Positions 55,290-64,000 of a stretch of DNA of 64,000 nt are shown piece after piece. Location: the NCBI GenBank assembly GCA_033439265.1, contig JAVTVX010000031.1, positions 10,463,501 through 10,527,500 on the forward strand. Reading direction: 5' to 3'. The notes under the pieces were generated by a model, which worked only from the letters and a program-made list of their open reading frames with translations, was not told where the DNA came from and searched no databases. The DNA comes from Dillenia suffruticosa (taxonomy: Eukaryota; Streptophyta; Magnoliopsida; Dilleniales; Dilleniaceae). The first letter of the stretch is position 1, and each line of letters begins with the position of its first letter. The position numbers and the translations under genes are program-made.

Positions 55290-56645
55290 CCATCGTGTCA
55301 TCCCCTTCTTGCTGCCACCTCAACTACTTTACCTCCTTTCTCTAACTCTGTTTTTTCTATCTTTTGCATCGCTTGATTGCTTGTCCCATCTAAAGCACTG
55401 TTCTCTTTGCCCAAACTCGAAAATTTGTTCCATTTTGAATCTACCTTTTGATCCTTTCTTCTAAAATTATTTAATTTATTAATCATCTATCTACTTTGAA
55501 CTAACATCCAAGGACCCAATCCCTCGTCTCTCTTCTCTTCTTCCAGAGTCTACATTTTGTTGGTATTCCGAACTATTCTCTTTGCTCAAACTCAAAACTT
55601 TGTTCCATTTTGAATCTACTTTCTAATCCTTTCTTCTAAAATTGTTTGATTTATTAATCATCTGTCTACTTTGGACATACTTTGGACAAACATCCAAGAA
55701 CCCAATCCCTCGCCCCTCTCCCCTTCTTCTAGTATTTGCATGTTGTTACTATTACGACAGTGGTGTTCATCGATTTACTTTGGGTTGGTTGGAGTATTGG
55801 TTTGAAACTGATATTATTCATTGTTGTGATCTATTTTACCGTATTTGAAGTAGATTATGTGTAAACCCTCATATTAAAATCTCTGAATTTTTTCTTGATT
55901 TTGGCTTTGGGGACCAAAGCTTTATCTAGGTCTACCTCAACACTTATTCTTGCATCTTTTCCTCTCAATGCATGGGTTGTATTTGTGTCTACATTAATTG
56001 GTTTATCAATTGCCTTTCCAATTTCAAATAGTATCTCTCGTTGAATAATTCAATTGGCAACTAGGGTAACCGAGCCCAAACTATCATGGTTTGGATCCTG
56101 TCTATAGTTAGGGAGAAAGATGGTTTCCATTTCCTGATTGTCAAATAGCGGTCATGAATTAACCATGGATCCTCTATTAATACATGGTTGTAGTCTTCCC
56201 ATGATGAGAATTTGGCTAAAACGTAGTCCTCTCCTAGGTCAAGTAGTCTAGGTTGCCTTCAAGCTTCCACATGTAGGTTATCTTGCTGACCATTAAGTGA
56301 TATCCTATATTCTTCCCTTGTAGATTGATAATCTTTATGGTTTCCAAAGCCTTCTAAGTTCTTCATTTTTCAACACAAGACCATGGGGATCTTGCTTGTG
56401 GTTTCTCCCTCTTCCCTTGGTTCCTCTATCGTGGGGTCGAATTTTGTTTTTGCATTATTTTCATTCTCCATGCCTTCATTGCTTGAGCTAGCTTTATCCA
56501 TTAACATTTCCTTAAAGGAAGGCTTAATACTCTCCTCCCTTACACTGTCACTTGCTTTAACCTTTTTATTGCTCCTTTGCAGGTGATCTTCCTCCACCTG
56601 GGAGAGGATGTCAAGGGTGTCGCCCATGCAAAATGGAGAAGTCAT
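55290..56645 (-). pseudogene. LINE-B ORF1
   Basis: ATG at 56643-56645 begins the first frame (to 56370), Ser/Glu/Lys-rich and containing K-P-S-F-K-E-M-L. Across stops, 55950-56330 continues as a domain like plant DUF4283 (L-G-E-D-Y-V-L-A-K-F, D-P-W-L-I-H-D-R-Y-L-T-I-R-K-W, T-M-I-V-W-A-R-L-P), the nucleic-acid-binding part of L1-type ORF1 in plants. A hydrophilic C-terminal part lies at 55298-55486. Frames are disrupted. Confidence 0.72.
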
Positions 56646-56690
56646 CTAAGTTCCTTCAGATTCCTCTAAACAATTCGTGTATTGTTGTGT

Positions 56691-58380
56691 CTAATGCTAA
56701 TTGAGAAAGTACTTGAAAAGCAGTTGAAATATAAATTAGAAATAGAAAGATATATAAAAAATGTTTAGAACCCTGAATTGCATTATTAGGAAGGGAGGAC
56801 CTTTTTCTAAATATATTTCTTTTTGTATTTAGGGAAGAAAAAAAATTAGCAAAGAATAACCTATATCTATAATCTAGATTCCGTATGAGCATGGACATAC
56901 CCAAACAGCACAACCAAAAAAAAGAAAAAAGGACATTAGCTAAGGCCAAATGATCTGTAGCCAAATAGTTATGACGTAGCCAAATTCTTTGGAATTCTCT
57001 ATTTATCGATCAAATCATGTTTCCTACACTATATTGTTTAAAGCATCAATAGTGTCACACTGGTTTTAAGCCAATATATATAAGTATTCGAGAGTATAAA
57101 ATTTTTTGATAGCTTTCTCTATTCACATTTTTCATGATCTTTTTTTAAATCCCTTTTCCTTATTAAATTCGTGGTATTAAATTTGAACCCATTTATATCA
57201 ATTTATTGTGATTTTGATGAACATAGTAATAAAAGAATATCGATTACATATCTTCTCTATCTAACATTAGGGTTTGGAGCCTATTACTCATTCTCTCCTT
57301 TCTTGGTATTTAAAAGGCACTCTCTTTAGATTCTGAACACCTAGTTTATGTGTCATTCCAGACAATACTAGCCCAAACACGTTTCCTTTAAGGCTATACC
57401 TCCTCAATCATCCAGGCTCCGATGCAATTTACTAAACTTAAAATTTTTTGGTAAAAAGAAGAAAAAGAAAAATCATCACAAACCTACCAAGAATCTTTGA
57501 GTTTGTGAAGAGATAAGAGTTTGAGAGGAGTGCATAATCTGACCTTTGAACATTTCAATCAAAAGTTAATGATGGCTCACGTGTGGTCTTTACCTTATCC
57601 TTAAAAAGTGAAAGATGCATATAATATTTAGAATGAATCCGTAAAGTCTCATCCTCCATATGAAACGTGGAAAGTCCCATTAAAAAATTAAGGAAAAAAA
57701 AAAGAGAGGATAGGCCATAAATTTGGATAACCATCTGTTATGTTCTCATGCATGAAACAACAAGTTTAGCTGCCCACCTTTATTCTATTTTTTTATCGGT
57801 ATTCAAAACTATAATCCTACTAATCCAATTTGAACATGTGTGAAACTCTATTTAGGAGACAGCTCTCTCAGCATAGTCTTAGCACACCATTTCAGTAGGC
57901 TAACTTTGCCTTGATGCTGCCCACCTTTGTTCTTATTCAAAGTAAAGGAAGAGATTTAGATTTGCCCAATGATTGCTTTTCTCCTTTGCATTTTGTGTTT
58001 TCCTGATGATTCTTTTTCTCTTTTGTGTTTTTATTCAAAGTTTAAGATAATCTCTGTCATGTTATGGGTTTAATAGAGCTGAGGAATCTTCTGCATAATT
58101 GCTTCATTCATTGACATTTTCTAGCTATCTAATAATGGTTTTTTTGGTCTGCAATAATAATCCGTGTTTTTTGTCTTCTTGGAGTGTTTCTTTTTTTTCC
58201 CCCTCTTTTACCCTAACTCGCAATTCCTTGAAAATGTCTTCATTTGATTATTAGTGAAAGAGTTACGAGTGGCCCATCGAAACTCACATGTGAGACTTCT
58301 AAAATCCACATTAACTTCACAAGCAAGTCTCCTCTGAATTGCAGGAAAGATATCTATAACAAAATCATATATATACATAT
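56691..58380. other. Non-coding sequence without recognised genes
   Basis: AT-rich. A block near 57130-57180 ('cccttttccttattaaattc') repeats part of the inverted-repeat spacer near 37085-37110. No gene, RNA or mobile element boundary is recognised. Confidence 0.45.
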
Positions 58381-58606
58381 GATGCAGTCAAGTTCAAAAT
58401 CCCATCGTGAGCATGCTGACAATTCCAATGTTTGGAATCTTTCAATCCTCTCTCTCTCTCTTCCCCCACCGGCTTTCTCTCTCACCCATTGGAATTTTCA
58501 ACATTTGAATATTTGTAGAATCACTCATTACAGCGGTATACTAATGCAAGTTCTACATAAACCTCGTTATTCTTGATATAATTAGCAAACTTCCTCACAA
58601 CACAAA

Positions 58607-61137
58607 TGTAATACCGAAAAACCGATATTAAAAATTTTGTAAATATCTTTATAATATAATAGAAAATTTTAAATTATATTGATTTTCAATTTTGGGTTAT
58701 TATATTGAAATTTTGGGTATATATATATATATATATATATAATGCCATATCCGCGATTCGTAGTGAATCCAAATTTCATTAAATTTAAAATTTAGTGAAT
58801 GTGGGTATGAAAACATATATATATATATATAAACATTTATTTATTTATAAATTTATTTATATATAAAAAAAAGGGGAAGGAAGCACAGATTTTTGGGTCA
58901 AAATGCTGCACTTCCTTCCTCCTCCAAATTTGATTAGGGCAAGAAGCCCTAATCTTTCTCTTCCTCCCATCTCTCTCATTTTCTCCCTGTTTTCTCTCTC
59001 TTTCTCACGCGAATAGAGCTCTCTCCTTCCTTTTCTCCCTCGCGCGTGAACAGTTCTCACTTTTTCTCTCCTTTGCTCGCTCATGCAATGCTCGCTGTGA
59101 GTACTTCTCTTCTACTGAATCCCCAAACCGGCACCCAGTGGATCCTTTGAACACCCTAGACTACCTACACTTATCTCCTACGTAGGTAAGGGTGAAAGTT
59201 CTAACTTATAGCTCTAGGATTTTGATTTTCATAGTGATTAAGCTTAAATTTCTGAACTTTGCTTCAATTTGAAAGCATTGCAGGTTCCAGACTGAATCAA
59301 ACGGCGCATGAAAGTTAGGTCTACGAATGTGAAAACCCTAGGTAAGGGAAATTCTAATCCCTTCAATAAATTGAATGAATTTAGGGTAAATTTAGGGTGA
59401 GAAATCCTGTATATATTCTAAAAATGTGTGAGATTTGAATAAGATGCATTTCTGAAATTCTATATATGATTATTAAGGTTAAGTCTAGAATTTTACATGA
59501 ACAAGGCTATCTGATATGAAAGAAGCATGTTAGAGGATAATAGGATCTTGTTGGGTTGATTAGAATAGTTTTCCATAGAGTTTTATTTAAAATATGTATG
59601 AAAAATATTAGGGTTATGTAAATTCAGAAGAAAATTGGGCAAATAATCTTAGATTAATGAAATGAGAATCTAGAATTGTGATTTTGTAAATTAAGGTTAT
59701 ATTAAATTAGGAGAAATTTGAAAACCCTTTAATGGAACTTTATTTGATAATGAATTGTGATAATTGGTCTAAGTTAACCTTTTGGAGACTCGAAAGGAGT
59801 CATTATGGAGTAATTGTGGAAATAAGGAGTGAATACCCTTCCTAAGGTGAGTGGATGGTTATGTATCGTTTAAATGAGTAAATGATTTTAATATGATTTG
59901 CAAATTTGATTTTGAAATGAATTTTAAAATGAATTTATAATATTTTGTGATTGTGGTGAGCCTGAAATAGAATTATGAATTATCCATGACTCTTGAGTTG
60001 ATTATTGACTTATTTGTACCATTAATAATTGAGTTTGGTAACATGGTACTAGGAAAAATGACTACAGTCTAAGTCTTGCCACGGACCGGGCCGTTTGGGG
60101 TGGCGTGGCTAAATCTGTTTAATTTAGCTTGGTAGTAGGTGGGTTGGAGAGCCTCCTCAAGTTGCCGGATAACGTGGTAGCACCCCATGGAGCTTCGGGC
60201 CAATGCCAAGTGGAGGAGATTTTACGAAAATTATGGAAAATCTCTTCGCGGATCCTACCAATGGCCATTGGTAGAGGATTGCTTTCGGTACACCCCAAAA
60301 TTTGTGAAAATGAAAATTTAAGTCATGGGACTGCATAATTGAGTCATGAAAATTTGATACGATTGTTTATATGCAAATGATTGTATTTATTGTATTGAAT
60401 AATAATAGTTGATATATGTATTTGGCATTACCACCCTCACCCCTCATTTATATGCTGCATACCATTGTATTCCACTCACTGGGTATTTAAAATACTCATC
60501 TCTCACCTTTATATCTTCTAGAGGACGTGAAGGGAGACGACATCCACTATTGCAGATTGGAAGATTATTTTTGTTGATTTTGGGTAGGTATGAATTATGT
60601 AGTTAATTTGGAAGTTGTAGATCGTTAGTCCATAGAAATGAAGTTCTATACATCTCATACCATGTGGATTTTACTGATACTGGTTTGAGTTTTCGAGCAA
60701 GTATTGGAAAAATCCAACGACTATGAATTGAGATTTCATTATTTTGGGTAAAATCATGTTTAAAAGATATTTATTTTTGAAATGGGACATTTGGAATATT
60801 TACCTTGGATTTCTGAATTTATAGCTTATTTTGTAAACTCTATAAAATACTTGAGAATTCTAGATTGGCTGGGATGGCCACACTGCATGCATTCATGTAC
60901 AGGAACCCCTCCCTAAATGTGTGCCAATGTATGCTTGTATGTACAGTGATAGGCCGGATGGGCTCCTTACACGTGGATTGTTTATATGATTTCTTAATTT
61001 GATGGGTTTCATGTTTTGGAAGATTTATTATACAATTAGAATATCTTGCACTATCCCGGTATATGGGGAGGTCATGCCCGTATGCTGAGATAACACGGTG
61101 GTTGTTACGTGCTCGATGGGAGAATCAAGCTGTGACA
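58607..61137 (+). mobile_element. Solo gypsy LTR (Del/Tekay-like)
   Basis: A 2,531-bp segment begins TGTAATACC and ends GCTGTGACA, with ACAAA on both sides (58602-58606 and 61138-61142). Removing it restores the lipase leader ('cacaacacaaa' to 'tctctcaacatatctta'), as seen without interruption at 48890-48920 and in the intact gene. No internal gypsy domains are present, so this is a solo LTR left by recombination. It contains AT microsatellites (58719-58742, 58817-58831) and CT-rich leader-like sequence (58920-59090). Confidence 0.88.
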
Positions 61138-61276
61138 ACAAATCTCTCAACATATCTTAAGCTGTATTTTCTTCTTACAAAAACTTTGAAGTATTTAACG
61201 TTTTCATCGTAGAATTTCCAAATTACCAAGCACATCAACTTTTTAAGTTGCCTTTCTTCCCTAAACATTCAAAGCC

Positions 61277-62745
61277 ACGGGAATACGATCATCCAAGCAA
61301 CACTCAAACAAGAGAAACAATGGATTTAGTCGTACTATCTCCATCTAGTAATATGTAGATCCAGTATAAACAACTATCTGGTGCTCCCATTCAAGCCACA
61401 AAATTGCTTGCTTTTAAGCAAGATAAGCCCTACCAACAATTCAATGCTCCTACAATGTCCATGAAGGAAAACATTTCATTGAGATGACGTGAACTTCATG
61501 GTTCAAACTATTAGGAGAATCATCTTGAGCCACTTGATCCATAACTTAGACGAGAAATTGTCAACTATGGAGAATTTGCACATGCAACTTATGATTCTTT
61601 TGACTTTCATACACATTCCAAATATTGTGGGAGTAACTATTATAGGAAAGATGAGCTTTTTCATAAGCTCCATCTTACAAGACTTGGTTACAAAGTTACC
61701 AAGTACATCTATGCCATGTCAGACATAATCATGCCTCGTTGGCTAGACACCTCGCTCCCAGACTCAACAAGGAGCAAGGAATCCATTTGGATGGGCTATG
61801 TTGCTGCCAGCACTAATGATAAGATGGAAAGGCTTGGAAGAAGAGACATTGTAGTTGCATGGTAAGGACAATAGCATCGGCTGAGTGGGTTCAAAATGTA
61901 AAGGTCCAACTAACGCCTCTTTGGGAAGGGAACGTTAAGGTTGAACATGGGTTCTTGAGCATTTACACCACCAAGAGCAAGTCTAGCAAATACAACAAAA
62001 AAAGTGCCTCCCAACAAGTAACGAAAGAGCTTAAAAAGCTTGTCAGCTCTTACAAAGTAAATGGTGAAGAAGTGAGCCTCACAATTACAGGTCATAGCTT
62101 GGGTGGTGCATTGGCGCTCTTAAATGCTCATGAAGCTGCAACCACATTCGCCAAGGATGATCCTGTTAGTGCTATCACTTTTCTCGGACCAAGGGTAGGA
62201 AATATTATTTTCTAGATAAATTTGATAAAATTGGCATGAAAGTGTTACGAGTTGTGAATAAGCATGATATAGTTTCAAAGGTGCCAGGGTTTGGAATTAT
62301 GGATGCCATGATCCACAACAAGCTCGATAAATCAATTGCTCAAAAGTTGCACTAGACTTATGCTCATGTTGGGGTTGAATTGGAAGTTAATATGTCTAAG
62401 TCTCCCTTTGTTAAACATGAGTCTAATATGGTGGGATTGCATAGTTTAGAGGTATATCTTCATCTTGTAAATGGGTATCATAGTTCAATCAGAGTTTCAA
62501 ATGGATGCCAAAAGAGATCTTGCATTGATAAACAAGAGTATTGGTATGTTGATTGATGAGGTGAAAATTCCCAAGAATTTGTGCCAACTTTCTAACGAGG
62601 GCTTGTTTACAAGGAGTACAGTAGATGGGTTGAGCCCACATGGGTAGAAGATGATCTTCCTTCCCCCACCTTGTGAGTGTTCCGATGATGGTGACTTGGA
62701 TGATTCTTCTACTAAGGGTGCATCTCAAGAAAATCAAATGAGTTA
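61277..62745 (+). pseudogene. Phospholipase A1 class II pseudogene
   Basis: The start codon is ACG (61277-61279) where the intact gene has ATG, and about 100 bp of extra sequence follows. Similarity resumes at 'ccctaccaacaattcaatgctcc'. The N-terminal third has three in-frame stops (two of them at Trp codons). A one-base loss near 61862 shifts the frame at W-R-G-T. The next frame (to 62215) keeps G-H-S-L-G-G. A second shift follows at G-N-I-I-F, and a stop interrupts the late part (near 62353). The Asp region (N-K-H-D) and the final H-L-V-N-G-Y-H are still recognisable. It cannot make a full lipase. Confidence 0.92.
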
Positions 62746-62945
62746 GGGTTTTAGATCCTCAATCTATTACTAAAGACTTTGTTCCATTTTCAAGTATTAA
62801 AATTTTGTTCCTTATTCCTTTAATTTCACTCGGATTTTTGGATCATTTTGTTAATTGTTTTTTTAATTGTAAATGATAAAATATTTCTACTGTAACAAGG
62901 ATATTTAGATATTAATTATCCCTTGAAAATTCTAAGTTGATTTTT

Positions 62946-63120
62946 CACTGCAAAAAACTTCACATTTAGCAATGAAAAAATACACATTGCAATCGTTACT
63001 AATTTTTAACAAATTTTTCCACGAAAAAATATTTGTCGCTAATTAACTATATCATATTTATTCGTAGGGACATTCTACACACAAAACATTTCAAAATTTA
63101 TTTTATAATCATTTAAAAAA
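62946..63120. other. Non-coding junction
   Basis: This follows the end of similarity to the lipase 3' flank. It contains 'atttgtcgctaatta', reminiscent of the GCGAC words of the CACTA-like element, but too short to assign. Confidence 0.3.
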
Positions 63121-64000
63121 ATCAAGTAAAATATTTTACTTATTTAAAACATAACATAAAATTCACTCACCTCTTGGGCGGGTAACCACTCCCAATCCAT
63201 AATCCAATCCAAGATAAATCTATCTTAATTCTTTAATTGCTTCAATATAAATCAATAGATATGAATTTATTAATTAATCACTAACTAACACTAGAAAAAA
63301 TCAATATTTTTCAAACAATCCAAATTCTAATTTTTCAAAATTTATCAATCCATCATCTAATTTTATCAATTAAATCACCAACCTAAGAAAATAATTTTCC
63401 TTTCAAGATTTTTCCAAATTTTAACAGTACATACATTTTATATCAAAATTCTTAAACTTTATTATTCCAATCTCAACATAAAATTTATATACTAATAAAA
63501 TACACTCCAATTTAAGATAAATGAAGAGAAATTACTTTACCTGAACCATCAATTTTGTCTCTTGATCACATCACCTTCAAATCCTAATTTTTCTCTCTCT
63601 ACAAAATCCCAAATCTCAACATAAATCCAAAATTTATGCAAAAATAATGAAAATCCAAGTTTAGAAAAGAGTATTATCTCTATTGGAACCACGAATTTCA
63701 TCCCTTATTGAGTTACTCCAAACCCTTGATTTTTCTCTCTAGAACCCTTGATTTCTCTCTCTAGAACCACAATACATCAAGCTTGTTTGAGAATTTGAAA
63801 GCCTAGATGTGTGGGATTTTACTTGATCTTGCTTGATCTTGAAGCAAGCAAAGAGAATAAGAGAAGGAGAGCAAGCCGCGAGGGAGAGAGTGAGGGAGGG
63901 AGGGAGTGCTCGTGAGATGAGAGAAAAGGCGAGGGAGAGAGGAGAATGAGAAAAATAAAATAAAATAAAATAAAATGGGGTGGGTGTGGGGAGAAAAGTG
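63121..64000 (-). repeat. Probable gypsy LTR fragment, cut by the window end
   Basis: Read on the minus strand: a CT-rich leader-like part (GA-rich on plus, 63835-63950), then AT-rich sequence ending at 'ggttacccgcccaagaggtgagtg' (63160-63190). This order, CT-rich leader then a 'ggtgagtg' block, resembles the solo LTR (58920-59090 to 59845). No end is visible. A TAAAA pentanucleotide run lies at about 63953-63975. Confidence 0.35.

Larger units (their letters stand above)
51021..56680 (-). mobile_element. LINE-B: full-length L1-type LINE, inactive
   Basis: On the minus strand it runs from 56680 through a short leader, ORF1, ORF2 and an A-rich tail (plus strand T run, about 51023-51046). ATTGTTGTGT lies immediately outside both ends (51011-51020 and 56681-56690), a 10-bp target duplication that fixes the borders. 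The length of about 5.66 kb and ORF1 starting within 40 bp of the 5' end indicate a complete insertion. Confidence 0.88.
58381..62945 (+). pseudogene. Duplicated lipase locus, interrupted by a solo LTR
   Basis: Similarity to the intact lipase locus covers the promoter (58381-58606), the 5'UTR after the solo LTR (61140-61276), the coding region (61277-62745) and about 200 bp of 3' flank (to about 62945). Because promoter and 3' flank are included, this is a DNA duplication, not a retrocopy. Confidence 0.88.

Noticed and set aside
61489..61728. Plus-strand frame of 79 codons in the lipase pseudogene
   Set aside because: It is in a different frame from the lipase similarity; the true frame carries the recognisable lipase residues and stops.
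1..64000. CRISPR arrays, bacterial operons, riboswitches, tRNA or rRNA genes
   Set aside because: The window is plant nuclear DNA; no spaced identical direct repeats were seen, and the tRNA-like boxes found belong to SINEs.

Overview
This is AT-rich nuclear DNA from a flowering plant, most likely a eudicot. Four things point there: a DAD1-like class II phospholipase A1 gene, several plant Ty1/copia and Ty3/gypsy lineages, plant L1-type LINEs and tRNA-derived SINEs, and U1 snRNA sequences with the plant upstream sequence element (USE). I cannot name the species. Only one protein gene looks intact, the lipase at 33737-35185 on the minus strand. Nearly everything else is repeats in various states of decay.

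Layout. 1-677 is the end of a probable gypsy LTR. 684-16448 is the 3' part of an Athila-type gypsy element: integrase C-terminus, env-like ORF and 3' LTR at 15138-16448. It is split by a complete copia element, Copia-A (1713-11933), with 1.54-kb LTRs, CAAAG target duplications and an env-like second ORF. The Athila LTR abuts a tandem array (16449-20952) of seven units of about 0.6 kb. Each unit carries a U1 snRNA gene or pseudogene with an upstream USE, a TATA-like box and a 3'-box-like sequence. A SINE with a 20-bp target duplication interrupts the last unit. 21020-23340 is a strand-asymmetric A/G-rich tract with recurring hairpins. 24866-26494 is a 5'-truncated LINE (minus), and 26496-27476 a CACTA-like foldback element. 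27900-32150 is a degraded copia, Copia-B (minus), with one LTR.

The lipase gene follows, with its own promoter (TATA at 35397-35406). 36100-38060 is a large inverted repeat around a second SINE. 38768-46517 is a third copia, Copia-C (minus), with two LTRs. 48710-48969 is an orphan copy of the lipase promoter and 5'UTR, cut off by another LTR (48970-49365). 51021-56680 is a full-length but dead L1-type LINE (minus) flanked by ATTGTTGTGT. 58381-62945 is a second copy of the lipase locus: a pseudogene whose 5'UTR holds a 2.5-kb solo gypsy LTR (58607-61137) flanked by ACAAA. The window ends in gypsy-LTR-like sequence on the minus strand.

The insertions can be ordered. The U1 array came first, Athila inserted into it, and Copia-A into Athila. 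The lipase locus was duplicated as DNA with its promoter; one copy then took a gypsy LTR and another was cut by an LTR element. The most unusual content is the U1 array, followed by the three copies of the lipase promoter. All family assignments come from reading motifs by eye; no database search was possible.
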